The notes under the pieces were generated by a model. It had not been told where the DNA came from and did not search any database. It saw nothing but the letters and a program-made list of their open reading frames with translations. A stretch of 64,000 nt of DNA from NCBI GenBank assembly GCA_963810055.1, contig CAWEME010000008.1:62001-126000 (forward strand). The letters are read 5' to 3'. The stretch comes from REEB95 sp963810055 (lineage in GTDB: Bacteria > Pseudomonadota > Alphaproteobacteria > ATCC43930 > CGMCC-115725). Position numbers and translations under genes: made by a program. Of this stretch, positions 55,188 through 63,804 are shown piece by piece (position 1 is the first letter of the stretch; every line of letters starts with the position of its first letter).

Positions 55188-55733
55188 ATGACGCGCAGCC
55201 TGAAATGGGTGCTGATCGCCGCCGCCGGCCTGATGGCGGCCTATGGCGTGGCCTATGCCTGGCTCGGCCCCCCGGTCAAGGCCGACCACTATGTGGTGAT
55301 CGAAGGCGATACGCTGGAGCTGGTGAAGGGCCATTGCCGGCAAAACATCCTGGGCCTTGGCTGCCGGCCCGAGCTGCTCCGGCTCTACGGCGTCGATGCT
55401 TTTGAAAGCGCGCAGACCTGCCGCGACGCCGCCGACAAAATCTGGCCTTGCGGCGCCGTGGCCACGGCGCGGCTCAAGCAACTGGTCGGCACCACCGATT
55501 TCTCCTGCCATGTCGATCCCGAATTCTTCGACCGTCACGCCCGCGAATTCTCGTTCTGCACCACCAACGGGCGCGATGTCGGCGCGCTGCTGGTGACCGA
55601 AGGGCTCGCCTTCGCCTATGGCCGGGGCGATCAGTATCTGCCGTTGGAAGCCGAGGCCAAGGCGGCGCGGCGCGGCGCCTGGGCGGGGCATTTCGTGCGG
55701 CCGCAATATTTCCGTCTGGGCGCGACCGAGTAG
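55188..55733 (+). CDS. Exported SNase-like (thermonuclease) protein
   Basis: A 181-residue protein with an N-terminal membrane anchor or signal (WVLIAAAGLMAAYGVAYAWL) and a staphylococcal nuclease-like domain. LLRLYGVDAFES corresponds to the conserved RL.GIDAPE, and a late ALLVTEGLAFAYG and EAEAKAARRGAW are typical of SNases. Extra Cys residues probably form disulfides. The ATG at 55188 has GGGAG seven bases upstream; 55170 is possible. It may degrade extracellular nucleic acid. Confidence 0.75.
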   Translation: MTRSLKWVLIAAAGLMAAYGVAYAWLGPPVKADHYVVIEGDTLELVKGHCRQNILGLGCRPELLRLYGVDAFESAQTCRDAADKIWPCGAVATARLKQLVGTTDFSCHVDPEFFDRHAREFSFCTTNGRDVGALLVTEGLAFAYGRGDQYLPLEAEAKAARRGAWAGHFVRPQYFRLGATE

Positions 55734-55737
55734 TGCA

Positions 55738-56745
55738 TCAGTCCGCGCCTTGCGCGCGGCGCGCGAGCACGACCAGCAAGGCGCCGGTCACCGCGGCGGC
55801 CAGCGCCAAGGCCGTCAGGGGATGGATCACGGCAAGCAGCGCCACGGCCAGCAGCGTCAGATCCCCGGCGAGGATCAGCGTTACTACCGCGGCATGGTCG
55901 CCGTCGCGCGCCGCCGCACGCTGATAGAAATGCGATCGATGCGCCTGCCAGAAACGTTCGCCGCGCGCCACGCGGCGGACGAGGGTGATGGTGGCATCGG
56001 CGAGATAATAAAGCGGCAGGATCAGCGCAGGCGCCCAATAGCCCTTGGACGCAAGCAGCAGCAGCAACCAACCCATGATATAGCCCAGAGGCACGCTGCC
56101 GACGTCGCCGAGGAATATTCTCGCCTGGTGCCAGTTCCACGGCAAAAACCCCACCGCCGCCGCCAGCGCGGTCAAGGCGAGATAGGCCGAGCCGTCGCCG
56201 AAACCGTTTTCCTGCGTCAGCACCCAAGCCGCGCCGAGGCCGATACAGGCGGTTTCAATGCCGGTGATGCCGTCGATCCCGTCCATGAAATTGTAGAGAT
56301 TGATGAACCAGACCAGGAGCAGCGTCGCCGCCACGCGGTCGAGAGCCAGGGGCAACAGACCCTGGAATACGGTCACGCCGTGGGGCAGCAGCCACACGCC
56401 CAGCGCGGCTGCCATGAAATGGCCAATGAGCCGCGAGGCGACCGGCAGGCCCTTCAGGTCGTCGACGAAAGAGAATGCGGCCAGCGCGCATGCCGCCAGC
56501 GCGACCGGCACGGCCTCCGCCGGCGAATCGCCCAGGGCCGCGAGCGCGATCCAGCCCGCCGCCAGGAGCGGCACCACCGCTAGGCCGCCACCGCGCGGCA
56601 CCGGCGTTTGATGCGACGAACGCTGGACCGGCTGGTCGAGTACGTTGCGGCGCCGCAGCCATTCAAGCGCCAGCGCCGTCAACGCGAAGCTGCCGCCCAG
56701 CACGGCCAGGGGAACGGCCACCGCCAGCATCCAGGTCTTGTCCAT
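55738..56745 (-). CDS. Undecaprenyl-phosphate sugar-1-phosphate transferase, WecA/WbpL-like
   Basis: A 335-residue polyprenyl-phosphate transferase with about ten helices that starts a surface glycan on the lipid carrier. The Mg-binding pair FVDDLKG, the motif NLYNFMDGIDGI, the GDVGSVPLG loop and the HRSHFYQR cytoplasmic motif are all present, marking the WecA/WbpL rather than MraY branch. It is convergent with the nuclease gene, five bases apart. Confidence 0.92.
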   Translation of the reverse strand: MDKTWMLAVAVPLAVLGGSFALTALALEWLRRRNVLDQPVQRSSHQTPVPRGGGLAVVPLLAAGWIALAALGDSPAEAVPVALAACALAAFSFVDDLKGLPVASRLIGHFMAAALGVWLLPHGVTVFQGLLPLALDRVAATLLLVWFINLYNFMDGIDGITGIETACIGLGAAWVLTQENGFGDGSAYLALTALAAAVGFLPWNWHQARIFLGDVGSVPLGYIMGWLLLLLASKGYWAPALILPLYYLADATITLVRRVARGERFWQAHRSHFYQRAAARDGDHAAVVTLILAGDLTLLAVALLAVIHPLTALALAAAVTGALLVVLARRAQGAD

Positions 56746-56851
56746 GCGAATGCCTTCCGCCCTCCATCGGATCGGCCAGAACCGGAGGGTGTGATAGGCC
56801 GCAAATTCCCGCGGCGCAACCGGGATCGAACCTAGATCCGATCCCGGGGAT

Positions 56852-57163
56852 TCAGCACTTGATCAGGACCTGACACAGACGGCTCTTCATCTCCTCGAAC
56901 TCGGCCTTGTGGCGCTTCAATTCCTGCCACTCGGCCGAACCAGGCGATGCTCCGGTATAGGTTTGGATCAGCGTCAGGGCCTCGGTCATGAGGGAATTCA
57001 CCGTCTCGGGTGAGAGCCCCTTCAACATCGACTGATATTGGGCAATCGCCTGCGGGGAAAGACCCGGCGCCGGCGTGTTCTGTTCGCTCGCGGCCTGCGA
57101 AATGCCGTGTCCGATCAGGATCGGAATCGCCGCCAGCAGGAGCCCATACAAGGGAAGTCGCAT
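56852..57163 (-). CDS. Small exported protein of unknown function
   Basis: A 103-residue protein with a signal peptide (LYGLLLAAIPILIGHGISQAAS). The mature part is helical and polar (QYQSMLKGLSPETVNSLM and LKRHKAEFEEMKSRL), ending with Cys-Gln-Val-Leu-Ile-Lys-Cys, so two Cys sit at the very end. No family recognised. Confidence 0.6.
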   Translation of the reverse strand: MRLPLYGLLLAAIPILIGHGISQAASEQNTPAPGLSPQAIAQYQSMLKGLSPETVNSLMTEALTLIQTYTGASPGSAEWQELKRHKAEFEEMKSRLCQVLIKC

Positions 57164-57539
57164 GGCTTGTTCCTCGTCGTTGAAAACCCGCGGCGTTTGT
57201 CACGCCTGCGAGCCTGGCCCATCCGCGGCTGATTTGCGTCGCCACGCGCGTGAGGTGCGTGTGCAAGACCGGGTTCGGCGGCGAAACCGGCGCGGGCGCA
57301 AGATCATCCGAACGGGCCATGTGTCCATGGCTTCTCGTCCATTTGGGACGCACCATGCGTCCACCCTTCACACCGCAAGCGCCGTGCCAACCGAGGATTT
57401 CCGCGGCAACGGCGTTACGCGGCGCGGCGTTTGTAAAAACGCGCGACGGTTTCGCGGATGATCGGGATGGTTAAGTTAAGGACGTGGTGGCGATCACGCG
57501 CCGCTCAAGGCGCCTACAAGCAGAAAAACGAAACGGCGC
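57164..57539. other. Gene-free region between two minus-strand genes
   Basis: No convincing gene, riboswitch or tRNA was found. On the minus strand a weak GGCG/CGCC hairpin at about 57530-57542 with a following T-rich stretch could end transcription of the Tyr-rich lipoprotein gene. The region before 57163 should hold that gene's promoter. Short open frames are present but have no good start or similarity. Confidence 0.35.
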
Positions 57540-57806
57540 TTAACGCCAGCGGCCGCCGCCGCGATAAACGAATCCCACCGATGGTCCGTAGTAAAAGGGC
57601 GCCGGGTAATAATAGGGGTAAGCGGAGTAGGGCGCGTAATAGCCGCCGTAATAACCGTAATAGGGGCTTCCGTAATAGGGGTATCCGTAATAGCCGGGGT
57701 AGGGCGCGACATAGCAGCCGCTCAATCCCAACGCCAATGATGTGAGCACGACACCGCGCAACAGGATTTTGATTTTACTTTTTTGGCTCGTCATGGGGCT
57801 GGTCAT
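57540..57806 (-). CDS. Small Tyr/Gly/Pro-rich lipoprotein
   Basis: An 88-residue lipoprotein precursor with a signal ending LALGLSGC. The mature part is dominated by Tyr, Gly and Pro (GYYGYPYYGSPYYGYYGGYY) and ends in Gly/Arg. GAGGA precedes the ATG at 57806; an internal ATG at 57794 is possible. The low-complexity chain could form an aggregate or a matrix. It follows a similar Tyr-rich gene by 13 bases. Confidence 0.65.
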   Translation of the reverse strand: MTSPMTSQKSKIKILLRGVVLTSLALGLSGCYVAPYPGYYGYPYYGSPYYGYYGGYYAPYSAYPYYYPAPFYYGPSVGFVYRGGGRWR

Positions 57807-57819
57807 GGTGCTGTCCTCG

Positions 57820-58128
57820 TTACTGCGGGGGAGGCGCGGCATAGCCGGGCGGGGTCGCGTAAGGCGCATAGGCCGGGCCCGAGGGCGGAGGATAAGTGGC
57901 GGGTGGCGGCGCATATGCTACCGGCGGCGGCGCGTAATAATAAGGATAGGGCGGGTAGTAATAGGGATAGGCCGCATAGGCGGGATAGCCATAATACGGA
58001 CCGCCGAATCCTAAGCGCACAAATACCCGCGCATCGGCCGGGGTCGGACCGAACGCGGTCAATAGGGCAAGCACCGCCAAGGCGCCCAGGCCGCCCAATT
58101 TCAGGGACCGCAGAGACATCCGTTTCAT
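57820..58128 (-). CDS. Small Tyr/Pro-rich exported protein
   Basis: A 102-residue protein with a signal peptide (LGALAVLALLTAFGPTPADA, cleaved at about residue 33). Then comes VFVRLGFGGPYYGYPAYAAY and a long Tyr/Pro/Ala-rich tail. It is co-directional with, and 13 bases upstream of, a related Tyr-rich lipoprotein, so the two look like a paralogous pair. Function unknown. Confidence 0.65.
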   Translation of the reverse strand: MKRMSLRSLKLGGLGALAVLALLTAFGPTPADARVFVRLGFGGPYYGYPAYAAYPYYYPPYPYYYAPPPVAYAPPPATYPPPSGPAYAPYATPPGYAAPPPQ

Positions 58129-58312
58129 GGCCTTCGTCTTCTCCTGCCTAACCAAACAACGCGCAGACGCGCTGCGTCATTCCGGCAAGTCCTAAAAGTA
58201 ATATGAGGCTGCGGTTTCACTTATCCCCATGGATAAAAGATGCCGCGAAAAAGACACAAACTTACAAGGCTGGTGCCGGGTGCCCGCTGCGGAGCAGCAA
58301 AAGAACAATCCC

Positions 58313-58434
58313 CCGCCGCGGAGCGGCAATCGAAAAGCTCTGTAGGTCCAGGGCTGGTGCCGGGTGAGAGGCACCGCCGCGGAGCGGCAATCGAAAAGCT
58401 CTATAGGTCCAGGGCTGGTGCCGGGTGAGAGGAT
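58313..58434. repeat. Tandem 61-bp repeat ending in a copy of the tRNA-Thr 3' end
   Basis: Two units of 61 bases (58313-58373 and 58374-58434) differ at one base. Each holds GCCGCGGAGCGGC, an inverted repeat, and GGCTGGTGCCGGGTGAGAGG, which is the 3' end of tRNA-Thr on the other strand. In the second unit this is the real tRNA end; in the first it is a copy. A third partial copy at about 58268-58282 is followed by GCTGCGGAGCAGC, a variant with paired changes in both arms. Confidence 0.8.
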
Positions 58435-58490
58435 TGAACTCCCGACCTTCGGTTTACAAAACCGCTGCTCTACCGCTGAGCTAACCCGGC
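58416..58490 (-). tRNA. tRNA-Thr (anticodon TGT)
   Basis: A 75-base cloverleaf with an encoded CCA end. The acceptor pairs GCCGGGT with ACCCGGC, the D arm is GCTCAGCGGTAGAGC, the anticodon loop is TTTGTAA with anticodon TGT, and the T arm has GGGAGTTCAATCC. Its 3' end is duplicated downstream (see the repeat). Confidence 0.95.
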
Positions 58491-58580
58491 AAGCCTGGGG
58501 CAAGGCGTCTATCAGCAGCCGTCATACTGCCCCCCTGGGGAAGCGGCAAGATTTACAGCGTCGAATCGTTCCCGGCCGCC

Positions 58581-58594
58581 TTGACCTGAATCAA
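58581..58594 (+). promoter_or_regulatory. FNR/FixK-type site before a cytochrome c gene
   Basis: TTGACCTGAATCAA matches TTGAT-N4-ATCAA at nine of ten positions and is flanked by CC and GG. A weak -10 (GCAGAT) lies 32 bases from its centre, the class II spacing. It is 57 bases before the cytochrome ATG. Confidence 0.6.
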
Positions 58595-58650
58595 GGCGCG
58601 CCGGCCGGGCGCGGCCGCAGATTGCGGGCAGTTCGAAAGCAGGTACGCGC

Positions 58651-58959
58651 ATGCGCATTTGGCAGGCCAGTTTGATCCTTCTATTGCTCGCGTCGCCGGC
58701 CTGGGCTGGCGACGCCGATGCGGGCCATGCGCTCGCTCGGCGCTGGTGCGCGGGCTGCCATGCGGTCGATCCGGGGGGTTCGCGGGTGCAGGATGCCCCG
58801 CCCTCGTTCGGCGATATCGCCCGCCATCCCGGCCAAAACCAAGCCAGGCTTTATGCCTGGCTGCAGGCGCCGCATCCGGCGATGCCGGATCTTCAGCTTT
58901 CGCGCCAGGACATTGACGACGTGGTGACATACATCGAAAGCCTGCGGACGCAGCCTTGA
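58651..58959 (+). CDS. Small periplasmic c-type cytochrome
   Basis: A 102-residue class I cytochrome with a signal peptide ending at SPAWA (about residue 19) and one haem site, Cys33-Ala-Gly-Cys36-His37. The axial Met is probably in HPAMPDL. An FNR-type box lies upstream and another overlaps its stop, so it may be induced at low oxygen. The partner oxidase or reductase is not adjacent. Confidence 0.88.
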   Translation: MRIWQASLILLLLASPAWAGDADAGHALARRWCAGCHAVDPGGSRVQDAPPSFGDIARHPGQNQARLYAWLQAPHPAMPDLQLSRQDIDDVVTYIESLRTQP

Positions 58960-58969
58960 TTTGAATCAA
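58956..58969 (+). promoter_or_regulatory. FNR/FixK-type site before the DUF3775 gene
   Basis: TTGATTTGAATCAA is a perfect TTGAT-N4-ATCAA match overlapping the cytochrome stop. TAGCAT at 58991-58996 is 31 bases from its centre, close to class II spacing. It is 72 bases before the DUF3775 ATG. Confidence 0.7.
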
Positions 58970-59041
58970 GGCGCCGCTGCCGCGCTGCCCTAGCATTGGC
59001 CGGCTTTCGCGGCAGGAAAGCCGCAGGCAAGGAGAAGGGCG

Positions 59042-59488
59042 ATGCCGACGATCGACGAAACCAAGAATCCGATCCCGCTCAATATCGGCCCGGACAAGGT
59101 CGGTTTCATCATCCTCAAGGCGCGCGAATTCGACGTCAAAGTCGAGCCGGAGGATGAGGCGGAGGCCGAGGAAGGCTCGAACCCTTCCGATGACGACGAT
59201 CGCGCCGTTCTCGAGGATTATGCCGACGATCCAACGCTGGAAGAGTTGCGCTGCGCCATCGACGACCTCAACGACGACGAGATCGTCGACCTGATCGCCT
59301 TGGCCTGGGTCGGGCGCGGCGATTTCGAGCGCAATGAATGGTCCGCCGCCCGCAAGCTGGCGCGCGAACGCCACCGCCCGCACTCGGCCGACTATCTCAT
59401 CGGCATGCCGGCCCTCGGCGATTATCTCGAAGAAGGCATGGCCACGCTCGGCTACTCAGCGGGCGATCAGGAATCCGAACGCCTCTGA
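59042..59488 (+). CDS. DUF3775 family protein
   Basis: A 148-residue acidic cytoplasmic protein. It begins LNIGPDKVGFIILKAREFDVK, has a very acidic loop with SNPSDDDDRAVLEDYADD, and a C-terminal region with DEIVDLIALAWVGRGDF and DYLIGMPALGDYLEEG. These match the DUF3775 pattern; its function is unknown. A perfect FNR-type box lies upstream. It is convergent with a DUF1059 gene. Confidence 0.82.
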   Translation: MPTIDETKNPIPLNIGPDKVGFIILKAREFDVKVEPEDEAEAEEGSNPSDDDDRAVLEDYADDPTLEELRCAIDDLNDDEIVDLIALAWVGRGDFERNEWSAARKLARERHRPHSADYLIGMPALGDYLEEGMATLGYSAGDQESERL

Positions 59489-59499
59489 ATGGCGTCGCG

Positions 59500-59673
59500 T
59501 CAGACGGTGTGGATGGCGGCTCGCACTTTCCGTTTCATGGCGGCGGTTATTTTCTCGATCTTATGCTTCGTCTTGGCGTGTTTTACGGCCTTGGTCATGA
59601 CGGAACTGATCGTCCGCCCGCGCGCCACGAAGGAGCAGCGCTTCTTCAAGTCCTTGCAACGAAGCTCTTTCAT
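59500..59673 (-). CDS. DUF1059 family small protein
   Basis: A 57-residue basic protein: it starts MKELRCKDLKKRCSFVARG, then HAKTKHKIEKI, matching the DUF1059 pattern (short protein with two Cys and a late AKxxH). AGGAGG precedes the ATG at 59673. An FNR-like site lies 67 bases upstream. Function unknown. Confidence 0.8.
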   Translation of the reverse strand: MKELRCKDLKKRCSFVARGRTISSVMTKAVKHAKTKHKIEKITAAMKRKVRAAIHTV

Positions 59674-59739
59674 GTGATCCTCCTGATCGGGATAGTTCGG
59701 CTCTTCTAGCCGGACAATCATACTCCTATCCGGCGTGCT

Positions 59740-59753
59740 TTGATCTAGGCCAA
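59740..59753 (-). promoter_or_regulatory. FNR-like site before the DUF1059 gene
   Basis: Read on the minus strand, TTGGCCTAGATCAA matches the FNR/FixK pattern at one full and one weaker half-site. It is 67 bases before the DUF1059 ATG, similar to the spacing of the two neighbouring boxes. Confidence 0.45.
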
Positions 59754-59841
59754 TGCGGTTCCGGCGAGGCCGTGTCGGATTTTTTCCGGCGCGTAAAACG
59801 ACTCCCGCCGCGAATCGGCGAAACAAAATCCGGCGGGATTC

Positions 59842-60777
59842 TCAGCGTTGAGATGTCCGCTGCGACAAGGCGTACAGTGCAACCGTGGCGGCGTTCGAGA
59901 CATTGAGCGAGGCCATGCTGCCGCGCGTCGGCAGGCGGCCGAGGAAGTCGCAATGCTCGCGGGTCAGCCGCCTAAGACCGCTGCCCTCGGCGCCCAACAC
60001 CAGAGCGATGCGCGCCGGCAGGTCGAGCTCGGCCAGAGTACGCTCCGCCTTCTCCTCCAGCCCGAGGCTCCAGAAGCCGGCCTGTTTGATCTGCTCCAGT
60101 GCCCGGGCAAGATTGGCGACGCGCAGGAGCGGCATCTCTTCGAGCGCGCCCGAGGCGGCCTTGGCCAGCACGCCGGTCACCGCCGGCGCGCCGTGCTCCG
60201 TCACCAGCACGGCCAGCGCGCCGAAGGCGGCGGCCGAGCGCAGGATGGCGCCGACATTGTGCGGGTCGGTCACCTGGTCGAGCACGACGATGATCTGCGG
60301 CGCATCGTCCTGGGGCAGCGATGACAAAAACGCATTGAGATCGCGTTCGGCCAGTTTCTCGGCGGCCAGCGCCAGGCCCTGATGCACCGCGCCCGGCGGC
60401 AGCAGCCGCTCGAATTCGCGGCGATCAAGCACTTCAAGCCCGGCCGCCGGCGTTTGGGCGCGCGCCGCCGCCAGCAGCGCTCGCGCCTCGGCGGCGGTCT
60501 CATTGAGCGCGATGAAGCGCCGGCAGATCCTCGCCGGATTGGCGAGCGCGGCCTCGACCGCATGGCGGCCATAGAGCCAGGGAAATCCTGGCTGACGCGC
60601 GGGCTGGCGCGGGAGCTGGCGCGCGGGCGTAGCCGGCGGCCGGCTTGGCGGACGGTTCGAGGGCCGGTTCTGCGACCGGCTTGGCGCTTGGCTCGGGGGC
60701 CGGTTCGAGGGCTTCCGGTCCCGCGCGTTCCGGGGCTGGTGCCGATTGTTGCGGTTATTGCGATTGTCGCGGTTCAT
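59842..60777 (-). CDS. rlmB: 23S rRNA (guanosine-2'-O-)-methyltransferase RlmB
   Basis: A 311-residue SpoU/TrmH methyltransferase that modifies G2251 of 23S rRNA. The N-terminus (about 60 residues) is a low-complexity Arg/Pro/Ser/Asn tail, then the substrate-binding domain (GFPWLYGRHAVEAALAN). The catalytic domain has the three SPOUT motifs: DQVTDPHNVGAILRSA, LVLGAEGSGLRRL and ASLNVSNAATVALY. The ATG at 60777 is preferred; upstream is promoter sequence for tRNA-Tyr. Its place before tRNA-Tyr and tuf is usual in alphaproteobacteria. Confidence 0.9.
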   Translation of the reverse strand: MNRDNRNNRNNRHQPRNARDRKPSNRPPSQAPSRSQNRPSNRPPSRPPATPARQLPRQPARQPGFPWLYGRHAVEAALANPARICRRFIALNETAAEARALLAAARAQTPAAGLEVLDRREFERLLPPGAVHQGLALAAEKLAERDLNAFLSSLPQDDAPQIIVVLDQVTDPHNVGAILRSAAAFGALAVLVTEHGAPAVTGVLAKAASGALEEMPLLRVANLARALEQIKQAGFWSLGLEEKAERTLAELDLPARIALVLGAEGSGLRRLTREHCDFLGRLPTRGSMASLNVSNAATVALYALSQRTSQR

Positions 60778-60844
60778 GCGGGTTTGCTTGGCGCACAGCA
60801 TAAACTCCGGACCCGCCACTAGCAAAGCCGGGGGCCCGGGATTG

Positions 60845-60874
60845 TTGACAAACCACTGATAAACCACCTATCCC
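60845..60874 (+). promoter_or_regulatory. Promoter of the tRNA-Tyr operon
   Basis: A perfect -35 TTGACA (60845-60850) and TATCCC (60869-60874) 18 bases later lie 21 bases before tRNA-Tyr. It probably drives tRNA-Tyr, tRNA-Gly and tuf. Confidence 0.55.
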
Positions 60875-60895
60875 CTTCGCGCTGCCCTGTGGCCT

Positions 60896-60981
60896 GGAGG
60901 GGTTGCCGAGCGGTCAAAGGCAGCAGACTGTAAATCTGCCCTCTTCGGAGTTCGGTGGTTCGAATCCACCCCCCTCCACCA
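60896..60981 (+). tRNA. tRNA-Tyr (anticodon GTA)
   Basis: An 86-base tRNA with a long variable arm (CCCTCTTCGGAGTTC region). The acceptor pairs GGAGGGG with CCCCTCC, the anticodon loop CTGTAAA has anticodon GTA, and CCA is encoded. Confidence 0.97.
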
Positions 60982-61032
60982 TCGCACCGTTGGTTCGGGT
61001 ACCGGCGGATCGAAGAGCGGACGGCGATTTGG

Positions 61033-61106
<74 letters not shown>

Positions 61107-61167
61107 GCGCCGCCCGACGGACACGGGAATCGAAACGGGTTTCAAACGGAACGATAGGACGCCCAAC

Positions 61168-62358
<1,191 letters not shown>

Positions 62359-62453
62359 AGGCGGATAAAGGAGTATTTTGCGCGGGTTCACGGCGAGGGT
62401 TGGCGTGGCGGCTCGCTGCCTATACAAGAGACGGCCAGGGTTGGCGCCCTCAT

Positions 62454-62529
62454 AGGAGCGTAGCTCAACTGGTAGAGCACCGGTCTCCAAAACCGGGGGT
62501 TGGGGGTTCGAGCCCCTCCGCTCCTGCCA
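62454..62529 (+). tRNA. tRNA-Trp (anticodon CCA)
   Basis: A 76-base cloverleaf: acceptor AGGAGCG with CGCTCCT, anticodon loop CTCCAAA with anticodon CCA, T arm GGGTTCGAGCCCC, encoded CCA. It lies between tuf and secE, the usual place. Confidence 0.97.
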
Positions 62530-62609
62530 GCCCGTTCGTTATAAGCATATAAAGGCTGGCTAAATCCGAAGTCTGACGTTATATAAGGCAATCCCCAAAC
62601 GGCGTAATC

Positions 62610-62807
62610 ATGGCAAGCATCTCCCCGCTCGAGTTTCTGCGGCAAGTCCGCCAGGAAGTGAGCAAAGTCACCTGGCCCTCGCGCAAGGAGACTGGCGTCA
62701 CCACCGCCATGGTTTTCGCCATGGTGGTGCTGGCCGCAGTGTTCTTTTTTCTGGTCGACCAAGTGCTCGCCACCGGCGTGCGTTTCTTTCTCGGGCTCGG
62801 AGCTTGA
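62610..62807 (+). CDS. secE: Preprotein translocase subunit SecE
   Basis: A 65-residue single-helix SecE, the short form usual in alphaproteobacteria. The amphipathic region FLRQVRQEVSKVTWPSRKET and the membrane helix AMVFAMVVLAAVFFFLVDQVL are diagnostic. It stabilises SecY in the translocon. nusG follows four bases later. Confidence 0.96.
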   Translation: MASISPLEFLRQVRQEVSKVTWPSRKETGVTTAMVFAMVVLAAVFFFLVDQVLATGVRFFLGLGA

Positions 62808-62811
62808 TGTC

Positions 62812-63342
62812 ATGACGTCCCGCTGGTACGTGGTCCATGTCTATTCGGGTTTCGAGAAGAAGGTCGCCGAATCGATCAAGGAACAGGCGAAGCAGAAGGG
62901 CCTGGGCGATAAATTCGAAGAAGTGCTGGTGCCCACCGAGGAAGTGGTCGAGGTCAAGCGCGGCGCCAAGGTCAGCGCCGAGCGCAAGTTTTTCCCCGGC
63001 TACGTGCTGGTGAAGATGGACCTGACCGACGAGAGTTGGCATCTGGTCAAGAACACGCCCAAGGTGACGGGCTTCCTGGGCGGCAAGGGCCGGCCGGTTC
63101 CGATCACCGAGACCGAGGCGACGCGCATCATCCGCCAGGTCCAGGAAGGCATCGAGCGGCCGAAGCCGTCCATCACCTACGAGATCGGCGAGCAGGTCCG
63201 CGTCTGCGACGGCCCCTTCACCTCCTTCAACGGCTTGGTCGAAGAGGTGGATGAAGAGAAGGCGCGGCTCAAGGTGGCGGTGTCGATCTTCGGCCGCGCC
63301 ACGCCGGTCGAGCTGGAATATTCGCAGGTCGAAAAACTTTAG
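62812..63342 (+). CDS. nusG: Transcription termination/antitermination protein NusG
   Basis: A 176-residue transcription factor. The NGN domain has RWYVVHVYSGFEKKVAESI and KFFPGYVLVKMDLTDESWHLV; the C-terminal KOW domain has VRVCDGPFTSFNGLVEEVDEEK. It couples RNA polymerase to ribosomes and Rho. Length is normal. Confidence 0.97.
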   Translation: MTSRWYVVHVYSGFEKKVAESIKEQAKQKGLGDKFEEVLVPTEEVVEVKRGAKVSAERKFFPGYVLVKMDLTDESWHLVKNTPKVTGFLGGKGRPVPITETEATRIIRQVQEGIERPKPSITYEIGEQVRVCDGPFTSFNGLVEEVDEEKARLKVAVSIFGRATPVELEYSQVEKL

Positions 63343-63372
63343 CTTCTATAAGGGACAAGAAAAGAGACCAAC

Positions 63373-63801
63373 ATGGCCAAGAAGGTCGTCGGATTCATCA
63401 AGCTGCAAGTGCCGGCCGGCAAGGCCAATCCCTCGCCGCCGATCGGCCCCGCCTTGGGCCAGCGCGGCTTGAACATCATGGAGTTCTGCAAGGCCTTCAA
63501 CGCCCAGACCCAGGGCCTCGAGCCCGGCATGCCGGTGCCGGTGATCATCACCGCCTATGCCGACCGCAGCTTCACCTTCATCACCAAATCGCCGCCCAAT
63601 TCCTATTTCCTGCTGAAGGCGGCGGGGATCGAAAAGGGCTCGGGTACGACCGGCAAGGGTTTCGTCGGCAAGGTGACGATGAAGCAGATTCGCGAGATCG
63701 CGAAAAAGAAGATGAACGATTTGAACGCCAAGGACGAAGAGGGCGCCTGCCGCATGCTGGTGGGATCGGCCCGGTCCATGGGCCTCGAAGTGGTGGAGTA
63801 G
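63373..63801 (+). CDS. rplK: 50S ribosomal protein L11
   Basis: A 142-residue ribosomal protein of the GTPase-associated centre, needed for factor binding and the stringent response. KLQVPAGKANPSPPIGPALGQRG and the C-terminal rRNA-binding region CRMLVGSARSMGLEVVE are typical. It starts 30 bases after nusG. Confidence 0.98.
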   Translation: MAKKVVGFIKLQVPAGKANPSPPIGPALGQRGLNIMEFCKAFNAQTQGLEPGMPVPVIITAYADRSFTFITKSPPNSYFLLKAAGIEKGSGTTGKGFVGKVTMKQIREIAKKKMNDLNAKDEEGACRMLVGSARSMGLEVVE

Positions 63802-63804
63802 CAA

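Noticed and set aside
57250..57474. A 74-codon frame in the gap between minus-strand genes
   Set aside because: No ribosome site, atypical composition and no recognisable similarity.
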